A stretch of DNA of 64,000 nt from Aurantimonas coralicida (GTDB lineage Bacteria > Pseudomonadota > Alphaproteobacteria > Rhizobiales > Rhizobiaceae), in assembly GCA_011050685.1 (NCBI GenBank), contig DRFF01000190.1:35120-99119 (forward strand). The letters are read 5' to 3'. The notes under the pieces were generated by a model, which saw only the letters and a list, made by a program, of their open reading frames with translations, was not told the DNA's origin and made no database searches. The position numbers and the translations under genes are program-made. This document shows, in pieces, positions 17,694 through 27,070 of the stretch. How positions within the stretch are numbered: the first letter of the stretch is position 1; each line of letters starts with the position of its first letter.

Positions 17694-18190
17694 TCGGCGA
17701 CCATGGTCTGGATGAGATAGTCGATGACCGCCGGTGAGCGCAGGCGGGCCCGTTCGCGCAGGTCTTCGCGCAGATGAAGCAGTCCGCGCGTACCCTCGAT
17801 CTGGGCAAGCTGGACCGAACGCAGGAATGCCAGCGTATCCGATTCGATCTCCGCGGCGAGGACATCGGCGTTGACGCTGCCATCGTCTTTCAGGACCAGC
17901 GAAGCCTCGATGCGAAGCCAGGTGCGCGGGGGCGCGTAGATGTTGGTGAGGATCGGCTTTAGCGGAATCAGACGGAGCGGCGTCTCGTCATGCTCCGCCG
18001 TAGCCAGGTCGCTATCGCCCCTGTCGACCTCGTTCGCCGTTTCGACCGGCGGCGTGGCAGGCTCAGTTTTCTGCTCCGGCGATGCCCCGGACTTGCCGAG
18101 CATACTGCCGAGGAACGCTCCGCCACCGCCCGCGACGAGAGTCAGAATCACCACCACCACGACGGTCGGAATCAGTCCGTCACCCTTCAT
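17690..18190 (-). CDS. fliL: Flagellar basal body-associated protein FliL
   Basis: FliL is a single-pass inner-membrane protein that surrounds and supports the stators. From the ATG at 18190 it is 166 residues: one transmembrane helix (IPTVVVVVILTLVAGGGGAFLG), a linker, then a periplasmic domain with LKPILTNIYAPPRTWLRIEASL and a C-terminal LREDLRERARLRSPAVIDYL, as in FliL. A GTG at 18253 would add 21 polar residues but is not preceded by a ribosome site; neither start has a strong one. A 201 bp spacer separates it from flgH upstream, and it overlaps fliP. Confidence 0.88.
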   Translation of the reverse strand: MKGDGLIPTVVVVVILTLVAGGGGAFLGSMLGKSGASPEQKTEPATPPVETANEVDRGDSDLATAEHDETPLRLIPLKPILTNIYAPPRTWLRIEASLVLKDDGSVNADVLAAEIESDTLAFLRSVQLAQIEGTRGLLHLREDLRERARLRSPAVIDYLIQTMVAE

Positions 18191-18391
18191 GGCGCTGTCT
18201 TGTTTTTGCTGGAAGTGCCGATCTCGACCATGCGACGACCCCTCTCCACTCACGCGTCGGCGGCAGCGCCCTCATGGCGATGCCTTTGCCGACGACCGAG
18301 CGATATCGGGTCTGGCTGTCGCGAGACTTGCGGGGGTACAGCCGCCGGTTGCCCGGGCCGATCCGCGGCTTTGCCGGAAAGGCGGCAGGTC

Positions 18392-19096
18392 TCAGTAAGG
18401 CGCGACGATATCGTAGATCTGCTGGCCCCAACCGGGCTGTTGAACCTCGGTAATGCGGCCGCGGCCGCCATAGGAAATCCGCGCCTCGGCGATCTTGTCA
18501 TATGCGATGGTGTTGTTCGCCAGGATGTCGCGGGGCCGGATGATCCCGGCGATCGACAGCACCCTGACCTCGAAATTGACCCGCATTTCCTGTTGGCCGC
18601 TGATGAACAAATTGCCGTTCGGCAGCTTCTGGCCGACCACGGCCGCGACCGACAGATCGATGTCCTCGGACCGCTTGATCCTGCCCTTGCCGGCCATGTC
18701 GGACTTGCCGTTGGCGCCCAATGTCGCCCCAACGGTCGGCAGTGTGTATTGGCCGAAAGTTCCAGCCAGATCGAGCCCGGAGTCGATGCCGGACTTGCGC
18801 GAACGCTCGGAATTGTTGTCGAGCGATGCCTGGTCGCGGATCTGGATTTTCACCGTGACGATATCGCCAACGCCGAGCGCGCGAGGATCCTGGTAGAAGT
18901 CGGCACGCTCGTCGCTCCACAACGAATGCGGTGTGCGCGGTCCGGCGGCCGGGAACGCGGCCGGCTGGGCGACGATCGGCGGATTCTCATAGAGCCCGGC
19001 GCCAACCGGCGACAGGGCCGGCTCGCGAAACGCGTCCTCGCGCGTCGTCGAGCAGCCGGCCAGGGCGGCGAGCGCAATAACGGCCAAAGCTCTCAC
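18392..19096 (-). CDS. flgH: Flagellar L-ring protein FlgH
   Basis: FlgH forms the outer-membrane L ring. The 234-residue product starts with a lipoprotein signal MRALAVIALAALAGC (lipobox LAGC, acylated Cys15) and contains the family motifs LGVGDIVTVKIQIRDQASLD near residue 73 and LPNGNLFISGQQEMRVNFE near residue 168, ending near GWGQQIYDIVAPY. The start overlaps the motE stop (ATGA). Length and domain are normal. Confidence 0.95.
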   Translation of the reverse strand: MRALAVIALAALAGCSTTREDAFREPALSPVGAGLYENPPIVAQPAAFPAAGPRTPHSLWSDERADFYQDPRALGVGDIVTVKIQIRDQASLDNNSERSRKSGIDSGLDLAGTFGQYTLPTVGATLGANGKSDMAGKGRIKRSEDIDLSVAAVVGQKLPNGNLFISGQQEMRVNFEVRVLSIAGIIRPRDILANNTIAYDKIAEARISYGGRGRITEVQQPGWGQQIYDIVAPY

Positions 19097-19689
19097 GATT
19101 TGCTCTCCGCGACCTGCTTCTCGTCCATCGAACCACCGGCGGAGGTCTTTTGAACGATCAAGTTGGTGATTTCAGCGGCGGTGGCTGGCGGCATCGCGCT
19201 GAGAATGTCGCTGGCCTGACGTGATTTCAGCCGGGCGATCAACGAGGCAGCGGAATCGCGGTCGATCTGAGCGAGTTGCGCGGCGGCAGCGTCAGCCTTC
19301 ATCTTGGCATAGATGTCGACGATGATCGTGGATGCGCCGTCGAGGAAGCGGTTTCGCTCCGCCAGCCATTCCTGATAATCCTTCCGCTTGGCTTCGAGGG
19401 CGTCGATCTGCTTGCCGATCTCGGTTTCGAGTTCGGTCAATTGCTTCTGCTCCAAAGCGTAGCGAGCGTCCTGGGCCTTGTCAGCGATATTGAGACAGTA
19501 CTTCTCGACCTCACTGGCGGGCTTTTTGCGTTTGGCGACGTCACCGCTCTCGCCGATGATTCGGACTTCCTGAGGTGGGATTTCGGGCGCTCCAGCCGCA
19601 TGCGCGAAGCCGATCGGCGCCAGAACGGGGGCGAAAACGACGAGCCAGGCAGCGCGCCATCCCGTTCGCGTGAAAGTCTGAATCATCAT
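19093..19689 (-). CDS. motE: MotE, periplasmic chaperone of MotC
   Basis: MotE is a rhizobial periplasmic chaperone that folds and stabilises MotC. The 198-residue product has an N-terminal signal segment (WRAAWLVVFAPVLAPIGFAHA), a long Glu/Lys/Ala-rich helical region (about residues 60-130) with ALEQKQLTELETEIGKQIDA, and a conserved C-terminal RDSAASLIARLKSRQASDIL followed by MPPATAAEITNLIV, typical of the MgtE-N-like/MotE family. The ATG at 19689 overlaps the flgI stop (ATGA) and its own end overlaps flgH. Its client is encoded at 8610-9932. Confidence 0.9.
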   Translation of the reverse strand: MMIQTFTRTGWRAAWLVVFAPVLAPIGFAHAAGAPEIPPQEVRIIGESGDVAKRKKPASEVEKYCLNIADKAQDARYALEQKQLTELETEIGKQIDALEAKRKDYQEWLAERNRFLDGASTIIVDIYAKMKADAAAAQLAQIDRDSAASLIARLKSRQASDILSAMPPATAAEITNLIVQKTSAGGSMDEKQVAESKS

Positions 19690-20867
19690 TGCACCACGAG
19701 TTCGGCCTGTAAGGCACCAGCCGTCTTGATCCCCTGCAGGATCGCGATGATCCCCGTCGGTTTCAGCCCCATACCGTTGAGGCCGCGAACCACGGATTCC
19801 AGATCGGCGCCGCCGACGAAGGCGAAGGACCCGCCACTCTGCTGGGCGTCGACGATGGTTTCGGAGGTCACCACGGTCTGCCCCTTCGAGAAGGGCTCAG
19901 GCTGTGAAACAGCCGGCATTTCGCTGACCCGGACGGTCAGATTGCCGTGGGTCAGGGCAACGGTGGAGATTTGCACGTCCCTGCCGATGACGACCGTGCC
20001 GGTCCGCTCATCGATGACGACCCGCGCAATCTGGTCAGGCTCGATCCTGAGGTCACCGATCTCGGCGATGAAACGCGTGCTCGACACCTTCGCGGGTCGC
20101 TTGAGATGGATCGTGCGGAAGTCCTCTTCCTGCGCGACGGCAGCGCCCCAGCGATTGACGGCATAGGCGTTGACGATGTCGACGACGCGGATGGCGGTCT
20201 TGAAATCCGGATTGAAAAGCTCGATCGCCAATTGGCCGTCGTCGTTGAAAGCACCGGGCACCTCCCGCTCGACAAGCGCGCCGTTCGCGACCCGGCCAGT
20301 GGTTGGTACGCCCTGGGTCAGGCGTTCGCTGTCGCCCTGGGTGGAAAAACCGCTCACCGCAAGCGGGCCTTGCGCGACCGCGTAGATCTCACCATCAGCG
20401 CCATACAGCGGCGTCATCACCAGCGTACCGCCCATCAGCGACGAGGCGTCGCCGAGCGAGGACACGGTGACATCAATGCGCGAGCCGGTGCCGATAAAGG
20501 CCGGCAGTTCTGCGGTCACGGTAACCGCCGCGACATTCTTGCTGCGCGAGGACTGGGACCGGATGTTGACGCCCATCCGATCGAGCATCGACTGCATCGA
20601 CTGCTCGGTGAATGGCGCATTGCGCATGGAATCGCCGGTCCCTTGAAGACCGATCACGAGACCGTAACCGACGAGTTGGTTGGCCCGCACGCCGCGAATA
20701 TTGACGATGTCCTTGATGCGGACGGTGCCGGCCGCATCGGCCGGGTTGCCACGGACATGCTGGAGCTTTGCCACAGCCTGACCGCCGGCGCCGCTATAGT
20801 CGGCGGCCGACGTGCCCTGAAGGCTCGCGGCGATGAGGAGGACCCCGAGGAGCAGCCGAACGATCAT
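19686..20867 (-). CDS. flgI: Flagellar P-ring protein FlgI
   Basis: FlgI forms the periplasmic P ring around the rod. The 393-residue product has a signal peptide (MIVRLLLGVLLIAASLQGTSA) followed by VRIKDIVNIRGVRANQLVGY and GLVIGLQGTGDSMRNAPFTE, hallmark FlgI sequences, and the C-terminal LESVVRGLNGMGLKPTGIIA with AILQGIKTAGALQAELVV. It overlaps flgA upstream and motE downstream, each by four bases, so it is translationally coupled to both. Confidence 0.97.
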   Translation of the reverse strand: MIVRLLLGVLLIAASLQGTSAADYSGAGGQAVAKLQHVRGNPADAAGTVRIKDIVNIRGVRANQLVGYGLVIGLQGTGDSMRNAPFTEQSMQSMLDRMGVNIRSQSSRSKNVAAVTVTAELPAFIGTGSRIDVTVSSLGDASSLMGGTLVMTPLYGADGEIYAVAQGPLAVSGFSTQGDSERLTQGVPTTGRVANGALVEREVPGAFNDDGQLAIELFNPDFKTAIRVVDIVNAYAVNRWGAAVAQEEDFRTIHLKRPAKVSSTRFIAEIGDLRIEPDQIARVVIDERTGTVVIGRDVQISTVALTHGNLTVRVSEMPAVSQPEPFSKGQTVVTSETIVDAQQSGGSFAFVGGADLESVVRGLNGMGLKPTGIIAILQGIKTAGALQAELVVQ

Positions 20868-21358
20868 CCGTGGATCCGAACGCTGCCGTCGGCTTCGACG
20901 ATACCGGAGACGACGAGACCGCTGTCGGCGTTGCGCACGCGCACGATCTCGCCTTCGGCGGCCGAGCGCAGCGCCGTGCCGAGGCCGGTGATGATCAGCC
21001 CGCCTTCGCGGAAGACCATCGTCACGGCCGCGCCGGCCCGCACCAGGTCCGGGGTTTTGAGATCCGACAGAAGGATCGGCTTGCCCGGCAGAAGAGTGCG
21101 CCGTGCCACCTGCCCCGCCAGCATTTCGTCTTCGATGACGTAGAGCGTGATCTTCTCGTCCTTGACGATATAGGCCTTGTAGGAAATGCCCCGGTCCACA
21201 ACGCTTTGACCCGGATAGACGACGGCCGCAGGAACCGGAAGGTCGAGCTCGGCCGCAAATCCCTGGATTGGAACAAGCAGTGCCGCAAACGCGGCGAGAC
21301 CCGCGGCCACCAAAAGGCCGGATGACAGGGCTCGAGGGGTGGTTGCCATGAAGCTCAT
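20864..21358 (-). CDS. flgA: P-ring assembly chaperone FlgA
   Basis: FlgA is the periplasmic chaperone for FlgI assembly. The 164-residue product has an N-terminal signal segment (SGLLVAAGLAAFAALLVPIQGFAA, cleaved near residue 35) and the SAF/FlgA domain with VARRTLLPGKPILLSDLKTP and VRAGAAVTMVFREGGLIITG, ending IVEADGSVRIHG. This is the short, rhizobial form. It begins 3 bp after the flgG stop and overlaps flgI (ATGA). Confidence 0.93.
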   Translation of the reverse strand: MSFMATTPRALSSGLLVAAGLAAFAALLVPIQGFAAELDLPVPAAVVYPGQSVVDRGISYKAYIVKDEKITLYVIEDEMLAGQVARRTLLPGKPILLSDLKTPDLVRAGAAVTMVFREGGLIITGLGTALRSAAEGEIVRVRNADSGLVVSGIVEADGSVRIHG

Positions 21359-21361
21359 GGA

Positions 21362-22150
21362 CTAACGGAGTCCCTTGGTGACGACGCTTGCCATCTCGTC
21401 GGCCGCCGAAATCACCTTCGAATTCATTTCGTAAGCCCGCTGAGCGGAAATGAGCTGCGATATTTCCTTCACGGGATCGACGTTGGAATCCTCCAGATAG
21501 CCCTGATGAACCACCGCCATGCCCGGATCCCCCGGAACGCCCGCGGTCGGGCCGCCCGAAGCGAGGGTTTCCTTGAACAGGTTGCCGCCCTGTGCAGCCA
21601 ATCCCGCGTCATTGGCAAAAGTCGCGATCGTCAACTGGCCTATCTCTTGCGCATCGGCCTGACCGTCCACCTGAGCGAAAACCTGTCCGCTCTCGTTGAC
21701 GGTGATTTCGGTGGCGTTCTGCGGGACCGTGATGGCCGGTTCGACGCGATAGCCGTCGAGCGTGACGAGTTGCCCCTCACCATTGGTGTTGAAGGCACCG
21801 TCGCGGGTATAGAGAATCTCGCCGCCAGGCCCTTCCAATTGGAACCAGCCGGCCCCGTTCAGGGCGAGATCGAGCTTGTTACCAGTCTGATTGAGCGTGC
21901 CCTGGAGATTGATGTTGCGGATTGCCGCGAGACGCACGCCGAGGCCCAGTTGGGCGCCTTCCGGCACCACACCCTGCCCGCCCCGCGCGGGAACACCCTG
22001 CATTCGTTCCACCTGGTAGAGCAGATCGGTGAACTCGGCGCGCGCGCGCTTGAATCCGGTCGTGTTGATGTTCGCGATGTTATTGGCGATGACCTCAACG
22101 TTGGTCTGCTGGGCGTTCATGCCGGTGGCGGCGATTGCAAGGGCTCGCAT
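21362..22150 (-). CDS. flgG: Distal rod protein FlgG
   Basis: FlgG builds the distal rod. The 262-residue protein begins [20 protein letters not shown] with the rod motif [20 protein letters not shown] (about residues 20-40), contains [20 protein letters not shown], and ends [20 protein letters not shown]. The N and C termini form the usual coiled-coil pair of axial proteins. It is followed at 3 bp by flgA; 95 bp separate it from fliE upstream. Confidence 0.96.
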   Translation of the reverse strand: MRALAIAATGMNAQQTNVEVIANNIANINTTGFKRARAEFTDLLYQVERMQGVPARGGQGVVPEGAQLGLGVRLAAIRNINLQGTLNQTGNKLDLALNGAGWFQLEGPGGEILYTRDGAFNTNGEGQLVTLDGYRVEPAITVPQNATEITVNESGQVFAQVDGQADAQEIGQLTIATFANDAGLAAQGGNLFKETLASGGPTAGVPGDPGMAVVHQGYLEDSNVDPVKEISQLISAQRAYEMNSKVISAADEMASVVTKGLR

Positions 22151-22245
22151 CGGGTGGCTCCTTCAGGATGATGGACCGGCATTCCAATGTTCCTGGAGCG
22201 CCGGAAAAGCAGTATTCGCGAGGCGAATGACAGGGCCGGATCGCC

Positions 22246-22557
22246 TCAGATCGCCATGCGGGACAGTTCGAGATAGGCGCTGACGGCCTTGTCGCGGATG
22301 GAAACAGCCGTCTGGAGCGTCCGTTCGGCGGCCATGACGGATTCGACAACGGACTGCGTCGTCGCATTGCCGTTGATCCCCTTGATCGACGTTGCCTCGG
22401 CGGTCTTGACCGTGTTGACGGCTTCGCTCGCGATCTGCGACAGAACCGTGCCGAAGTCGGCCCCAGCGGCTGCCTGAGCAGGTCCCGTTGGGGTGAATGT
22501 ATTGCCGACCGCGCTGGTGCCGATGCTCGGAAAGGTTGCTCCGATGGATGGGATCAT
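22246..22557 (-). CDS. fliE: MS ring-rod junction protein FliE
   Basis: FliE links the MS ring to the rod. The 103-residue product has the family pattern: a disordered N terminus, then [20 protein letters not shown], and the C-terminal [20 protein letters not shown] with a final helix. The length is typical. The start lies 2 bp after the flgC stop, as in most flgB-flgC-fliE arrays. Confidence 0.93.
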   Translation of the reverse strand: MIPSIGATFPSIGTSAVGNTFTPTGPAQAAAGADFGTVLSQIASEAVNTVKTAEATSIKGINGNATTQSVVESVMAAERTLQTAVSIRDKAVSAYLELSRMAI

Positions 22558-22559
22558 GG

Positions 22560-22976
22560 TCAGCTCCTCAGAAGGTCGATGGTCATGTTGATGATTTCGC
22601 GCGCCTGCTTCACTACCTGGATGTTGGCTTCGTAGGAGCGGTTCGCCTCGCGCATGTCCGCCATTTCGACGAGCATCCGTACATTCGGCATTTTCACGTA
22701 GCCCTCGGCGTTGGCCGCCGGGTTGCCCGGGTCATGCTCAAGGACGAAGGGGGTTTCGTCAGTCCCGATTCCGCCGACCCGGACCATTTCGGCACCGGTG
22801 ACACGATCGAGCTCACCCTGGAAGGTGACCGTCTTGCGCTGATACGGATCGCTGCCGGCTGTCGTCCCCGTGGTCTGGGCATTGGCGATGTTCTCGGACA
22901 CCACCCGCATGCGTGTGGACTGCGCCTGAAGGCCACTAGCGGCGATCCTGAGCGGGGCAAGAAGCGGATCGGACAT
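22560..22976 (-). CDS. flgC: Proximal rod protein FlgC
   Basis: FlgC is a proximal rod subunit. The 138-residue product has [20 protein letters not shown], the motif [20 protein letters not shown], then YQRKTVTF and the C-terminal [20 protein letters not shown], all FlgC signatures. It starts 5 bp after flgB and is followed at 2 bp by fliE. Confidence 0.95.
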   Translation of the reverse strand: MSDPLLAPLRIAASGLQAQSTRMRVVSENIANAQTTGTTAGSDPYQRKTVTFQGELDRVTGAEMVRVGGIGTDETPFVLEHDPGNPAANAEGYVKMPNVRMLVEMADMREANRSYEANIQVVKQAREIINMTIDLLRS

Positions 22977-22981
22977 CGGAG

Positions 22982-23362
22982 TTATCCCTTCACGGACATG
23001 ACGAGCAGGCGATGAAACGCCTTCACGACCGACGTATCGAGAGAATACGCCCGAGAAATCTCACCAGCCTTGAGCATCTCCTGCTCAAGGCTCACGGAAT
23101 TGCCGGAATGGGTGACATCCCAAGGCGTTTCGGTGACGACATCCTGACTGTCGCTGGTGCCGCCGAGCGAGGCCATATGCATGTTGCTGGAGCTTACGAG
23201 ATCGAGGCGTGTCGAAGCCAGAACATCGCTGAAGGACGCCAGGTCTTTGGCTTTGTAACCAGGCGTATTCGCATTGGCGACGTTTTCGGCCACCACCGTC
23301 TGGCGCGTGGCCAACCACGAGGTGCGCTGCGAAGCGATTCCAAAAAGATAGACCTGTTCCAT
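22982..23362 (-). CDS. flgB: Proximal rod protein FlgB
   Basis: FlgB is a proximal rod subunit. The 126-residue product starts [20 protein letters not shown] and has the rod motif [20 protein letters not shown] at about residues 23-42, and the C-terminal [20 protein letters not shown] with [14 protein letters not shown]. The ATG at 23362 is chosen over a TTG five codons upstream. About 210 bp separate it from the gene behind flhB, so an internal promoter is possible. Confidence 0.93.
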   Translation of the reverse strand: MEQVYLFGIASQRTSWLATRQTVVAENVANANTPGYKAKDLASFSDVLASTRLDLVSSSNMHMASLGGTSDSQDVVTETPWDVTHSGNSVSLEQEMLKAGEISRAYSLDTSVVKAFHRLLVMSVKG

Positions 23363-23572
23363 GACATCTCGCGCCAATGCTCTTGAGACTCATGGTCTAG
23401 GAGGAAGCGCTTGTCCGAAGCTTGCCCTGACGGTGATAACCGGTTGAGAAGGAACGGACGCGACGGCGTGGAAAGGCTCAGGGGGCCAAGGCATCACCGT
23501 TGCGGAGGCGCTTGCGTCCGATGAGCGCAAGACATCGTCAGACGCGGCCGCGGCGGCCGACGAGCAGCGATG

Positions 23573-24016
23573 TCACGCGTCGGGGGGGGAGATGGGCTCT
23601 TGCAAATGTGCGCCGCGGATCGCCTGACGCAGTTCCTCGGTGCCGCCGTCAGCCATCTCACCGGCATCGTCGAACGCGATGTAGGTGATATCCACCGCCG
23701 CCGCAGAGGCGCCCAGCTCAAGCTGGAAATGGGCGGTGACGCCGGCATGTTTGAACTCGAGGGCGAGCGAGACAATCGGCACGCCGCCCCAGTTCAGACG
23801 CACGTCGCCGGAATTGGCAAAGCGCAGCACACCAGGCTTGAGATACAACTCCGCCGAGGAGGTGACGATATCCGCAATGTTGCCATAGCGTTCGAGACGG
23901 AGGAAGGCGATGTAGTCGACCACGTCCACGAGACGAAGTTCGGCGACGACTTCCTTGATGCCATCGGCAAGCGCCCGCTCGCGAGACAGGGTGTTGTGTT
24001 TGCGGATATCGAGCAT
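23573..24016 (-). CDS. Conserved hypothetical protein of the flagellar locus
   Basis: This 147-residue soluble protein begins MLDIRKHNTLSRERALADGI and lies between flhB (2 bp gap) and flgB. It has alternating predicted strands such as LKPGVLRFANSGDVRLNWGG and VTAHFQLELGASAAAVDITY and no signal peptide or membrane helix. I do not recognise a named family. Rhizobial flagellar loci usually carry a small hypothetical gene near flgB, so it is probably a real flagellar accessory gene. Its last codons contain a C8 tract (G8 at 23582-23589 on the plus strand) encoding PP near the end. Confidence 0.7.
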   Translation of the reverse strand: MLDIRKHNTLSRERALADGIKEVVAELRLVDVVDYIAFLRLERYGNIADIVTSSAELYLKPGVLRFANSGDVRLNWGGVPIVSLALEFKHAGVTAHFQLELGASAAAVDITYIAFDDAGEMADGGTEELRQAIRGAHLQEPISPPDA

Positions 24017-24018
24017 GA

Positions 24019-25107
24019 CTATGCGGTAGCGACTCCGACCTTCGAACCCGTCCGGGAGTGGAGGAAATAGATGAGTTCGGCAATTGCCTTGAAGAATTGC
24101 GGGGGAATCATCTGATCGATTTCGACATGATCATACATAGACCTTGCCAATAGCTTGTCTTCTATCACCGGCACGTCGTTGGCCTCGGCGATTTCCCGGA
24201 TCTTCAGGGCGACCAGGTCGGTGCCCTTGGCAACTACCATCGGCGCGCCACCGTCTTCGCGAACATATCGCAGCGCGATCGCGTAATGGGTGGGGTTGGC
24301 GATCACGAGCGTCGCGAAGGGCACGTCGGTCATCATGCGCCGGCGCACCCGGTCGCGGGCGATCTGGCGCTGCCGCCCCTTGACCATCGGATCGCCCTCG
24401 GCCTGTTTGTTTTCGTCCTTGATCTCCTGCTTCGACATCTTGAGGTCGCGCCGCCAGTGGATGCGGCTCATGGCGAGATCGGCTGCGACGAGCACGATCG
24501 TCGCGATCGAGACGCCGGAGAGTAGCTTCATCGCCAGTTCGAGAATCAGTTCGGGCACCAGCACCGGATCTGCGAACATGGTGCGCATCATCGTCGGGAA
24601 ACCCGACATGAGGAGCGTGCCGACGACAACGCCTATGGTGAGAAACTTGAACACAGACTTGCCGAACTCCGTCAGCCCACGCAGACCAAAAATCCGCTTG
24701 AACCCAGCCGACAGCGAAATATGCGACGCCTTTGGCCGAATTCGTTCGAAATTGATCTGCGGCGCGTTTTGGAGAACCGACGAGACGACGCCTCCGATGA
24801 CGAAGAAGACGGCCGCGGGCAGAACGAACCGGGCGCCTTCAAGAGCCAGCATATGGAGGACGTGTAGGGCATCGGCACTCGTATTCAGATCCCATTGCAG
24901 GGGGTTTTCGAACGTCGTCTTGAGCACGAGAAGCAAATGGCCCGCACCGTCGCGGATCTGAAACGCGATAAAGGCCATTGCAGCGAGAAGCGACGCCAGA
25001 ATCGGCGCCTCGCGCGAAACCGGAAGGTTACCCTTCTCGATAGCATCGTTGATCTTCTTCTCGGTCGGTTCTTCCGTTTTGGAGGATTTGTCCTCGCTAT
25101 CCGACAC
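24019..25107 (-). CDS. flhB: Flagellar export switch protein FlhB
   Basis: FlhB is the export-gate subunit that undergoes autocleavage to switch from hook to filament substrates. The 362-residue product has a charged N terminus (EDKSSKTEEPTEKKINDAIE), four transmembrane helices between residues 30 and 215, and the cytoplasmic domain with the autocleavage motif NPTH in VIANPTHYAIALRYVREDGG, then VPVIEDKLLARSMYDHVEID. The catalytic NPTH motif is intact. FliK at 7063 is its presumed regulator. It is 102 bp downstream of fliG. Confidence 0.96.
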   Translation of the reverse strand: MSDSEDKSSKTEEPTEKKINDAIEKGNLPVSREAPILASLLAAMAFIAFQIRDGAGHLLLVLKTTFENPLQWDLNTSADALHVLHMLALEGARFVLPAAVFFVIGGVVSSVLQNAPQINFERIRPKASHISLSAGFKRIFGLRGLTEFGKSVFKFLTIGVVVGTLLMSGFPTMMRTMFADPVLVPELILELAMKLLSGVSIATIVLVAADLAMSRIHWRRDLKMSKQEIKDENKQAEGDPMVKGRQRQIARDRVRRRMMTDVPFATLVIANPTHYAIALRYVREDGGAPMVVAKGTDLVALKIREIAEANDVPVIEDKLLARSMYDHVEIDQMIPPQFFKAIAELIYFLHSRTGSKVGVATA

Positions 25108-25209
25108 GGTGGATTATACCCTCGAACCCATTGACGTTCAGTGAAGACTTGGCGGCGCTTCCCCCATGTCGCAGAATTCCTACCGTCCCCGCCTGCACCG
25201 CGTCGGCTG

Positions 25210-26253
25210 TCATTCCTCGTCCTCGGCATGCAGATTGAGCTTGCCTTCCCCCCATAGAGTAAGTCCAGTGGCCGCGATCTGCCGACGGGCTTTGTCAACC
25301 TCGGCGGGAGGAGGCTCGTCACTCCGAGAAAGTTCGGCCTCTACCATTCGCCGAGAACGCGAACTCATGCACGAGAGAATGGCCTCTTTGGTTTCTTCGT
25401 CGACACCGCCAAGGGCCAGGATGACAACCTCTGTTCCCGTCGCGTCCAGGAGAACCATGCGATCCCGCTTGGACAAGGTAACGACGTCTTCGAAGCTGAA
25501 CAGAAGGTTCCGAAGCTTTTCAGCATCCTTCGGCTGCTTCACGACCAGCATTTCGAGCAAATCATCGGCATGACCCTTGCTCATTCGGTTGACGATATCG
25601 GCAAGAACCGTGTGACTGCTGGCTTGGTCAGGACGATCGGAGGTGGCAAGATAGGAATGACGAAGGTGGTTCTCCAGCAGCCGTTGTACGGGCCGAGAAA
25701 GCGACTTCAGAGACAAAACCCGCCGCATTACCTCATTGCGGAACGCCGGCTCGAATTCTTGGGCGATCATCGCCGCGGTCTCTGCCCTGATCTTCGACAA
25801 TAGGACGGCGACAACATGAGGGTGTTCCCTCGCCAGTTTCGGCGCCAGCATCTCGTGCTGCAGATTCGCCACTGCGTCCCAAACACTACGCGTCTCGCGA
25901 TCGGGTTCTTTCCCCGAACCGTCGAAGTCGTCGACCGAGAAGATGGACTCGAACTCCTCCGCCGACAGCGCGTTCTGGAGAAGTTCTGTCATTTGCTCGC
26001 CCGGACCATTTAAACCCGGCGATTTCTTGAAGGCCTCTTGGAAGTGATCAACCAATTCGTCGATTTGGTCCGGTGTAATCGAAGCAAGACCTGCCGCACT
26101 TTCCTTTAACAGTTTGATCTCGTCGGTCGTGAAGTGCTTCAAAACCCGGGAGGCCCCGGCGCTGCCCAAGGCAATCAACACGATAGCCGCACGAGCGCGG
26201 CTACTCGCTGGCAGCTCCGAGTTTTCGTCCTGATAGGCGGCAACCATCGACAT
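25210..26253 (-). CDS. fliG: Flagellar motor switch protein FliG
   Basis: FliG binds FliF and transmits torque from MotA. The 347-residue protein begins with SRARAAIVLIALGSAGASRV (FliG N domain) and carries the middle domain segment EHPHVVAVLLSKIRAETAAM, the armadillo region, and the C-terminal torque helix area VVTLSKRDRMVLLDATGTEV followed by LSCMSSRSRRMVEAELSRSD. The charged residues for MotA contact are therefore present. It starts 6 bp after the fliN stop, within the motA-fliM-fliN-fliG-flhB array. Confidence 0.95.
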   Translation of the reverse strand: MSMVAAYQDENSELPASSRARAAIVLIALGSAGASRVLKHFTTDEIKLLKESAAGLASITPDQIDELVDHFQEAFKKSPGLNGPGEQMTELLQNALSAEEFESIFSVDDFDGSGKEPDRETRSVWDAVANLQHEMLAPKLAREHPHVVAVLLSKIRAETAAMIAQEFEPAFRNEVMRRVLSLKSLSRPVQRLLENHLRHSYLATSDRPDQASSHTVLADIVNRMSKGHADDLLEMLVVKQPKDAEKLRNLLFSFEDVVTLSKRDRMVLLDATGTEVVILALGGVDEETKEAILSCMSSRSRRMVEAELSRSDEPPPAEVDKARRQIAATGLTLWGEGKLNLHAEDEE

Positions 26254-26259
26254 CGTGGA

Positions 26260-26622
26260 TCAAGCGGCCCGCGGTTTTTTCGACGGAAGGCGAGCACCTG
26301 GCTTCGCAACTTCGGTCAAGGTCACTCCGAAACGCTGGTCCTCGTTGTCGAGTACGACAATCTCACCGCGAGCCACAACGCGACCGTTCACGATCACATC
26401 AACCGGATCGCCGACTTTCGTATCGAGTTTAACGATTGCGCCACGGCCAAGATTAAGGATGTCGGCGACGGTCATCGTTGTTGAACCAAGAACGACGTGC
26501 ATCGTCACCGGTACGTCCATGACAAGATCGAGATCGAGCCGATCATCCTGGCTCGTCGGCCCCACTGCTGAGTCTTCATTCTCGGTTGCAGTATCGTTGT
26601 CTTCAGTCATGGTGCGATCCAT
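26260..26622 (-). CDS. fliN: Flagellar motor switch protein FliN
   Basis: FliN is a C-ring subunit. The 120-residue product has an acidic N terminus and a SpoA/FliN domain with LVMDVPVTMHVVLGSTTMTV, ILNLGRGAIVKLDTKVGDPV and VNGRVVARGEIVVLDNEDQR (about residues 33-105). An internal ATG at 26610 with a purine-rich AAGATGGA before it may be the true start; both are possible. It sits 6 bp before fliG and 61 bp after the small membrane protein gene. Confidence 0.94.
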   Translation of the reverse strand: MDRTMTEDNDTATENEDSAVGPTSQDDRLDLDLVMDVPVTMHVVLGSTTMTVADILNLGRGAIVKLDTKVGDPVDVIVNGRVVARGEIVVLDNEDQRFGVTLTEVAKPGARLPSKKPRAA

Positions 26623-26683
26623 CTTACGCTTTGACGGGCCGCTTCATGCGGCGCGAATTCGCCTAGCCCAACCCATCAACGGG

Positions 26684-27070
26684 TTAGCGGACCAGACTGG
26701 CGTGAAGCCTGTGTATCGTCGTTTCAAGACCTTCAGCATCCGAGGCCGCCGAGACTGCACGATCATGACAAGATTCACACCGGGCCCTGTCATGGTCTGC
26801 CCTTGAAATCAGCAATTCGAGGCGGTCGATCGTCTCTTTCGCTTCGACAACTTGCGCCTCCAGCGAGCGCAGTGTCTGGACACCCTCATGTTTCAGCACG
26901 ACGACGGCATCCGCGGCTCTCGTGATAGCGTGATTGGCTTCTGTCAGCGCGGCGCCGAGGCCGCTTTCCGATGCCCGCAGTGCTCGGAGCTCCTGATACA
27001 TGCGGCCGCTTCTAAGTGCGGTGACGACGAGCGCCACCATTAGCACGATGTCAGTCAGAAAGGATGTCAT
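26684..27070 (-). CDS. Membrane-anchored coiled-coil protein, DUF6468-like
   Basis: This 128-residue protein has one N-terminal transmembrane helix (SFLTDIVLMVALVVTALRSG) and then a continuous heptad-rich cytoplasmic segment (LRALRASESGLGAALTEANH and IDRLELLISRADHDRARCES). The overall build and the LRALRAxExxL pattern resemble DUF6468 proteins that are encoded in alphaproteobacterial flagellar loci, some of which affect flagellar positioning. The gene overlaps the end of fliM by 20 bp and lies just ahead of fliN, so it belongs to the motor-switch operon. The family assignment is by eye. Confidence 0.6.
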   Translation of the reverse strand: MTSFLTDIVLMVALVVTALRSGRMYQELRALRASESGLGAALTEANHAITRAADAVVVLKHEGVQTLRSLEAQVVEAKETIDRLELLISRADHDRARCESCHDRAVSAASDAEGLETTIHRLHASLVR

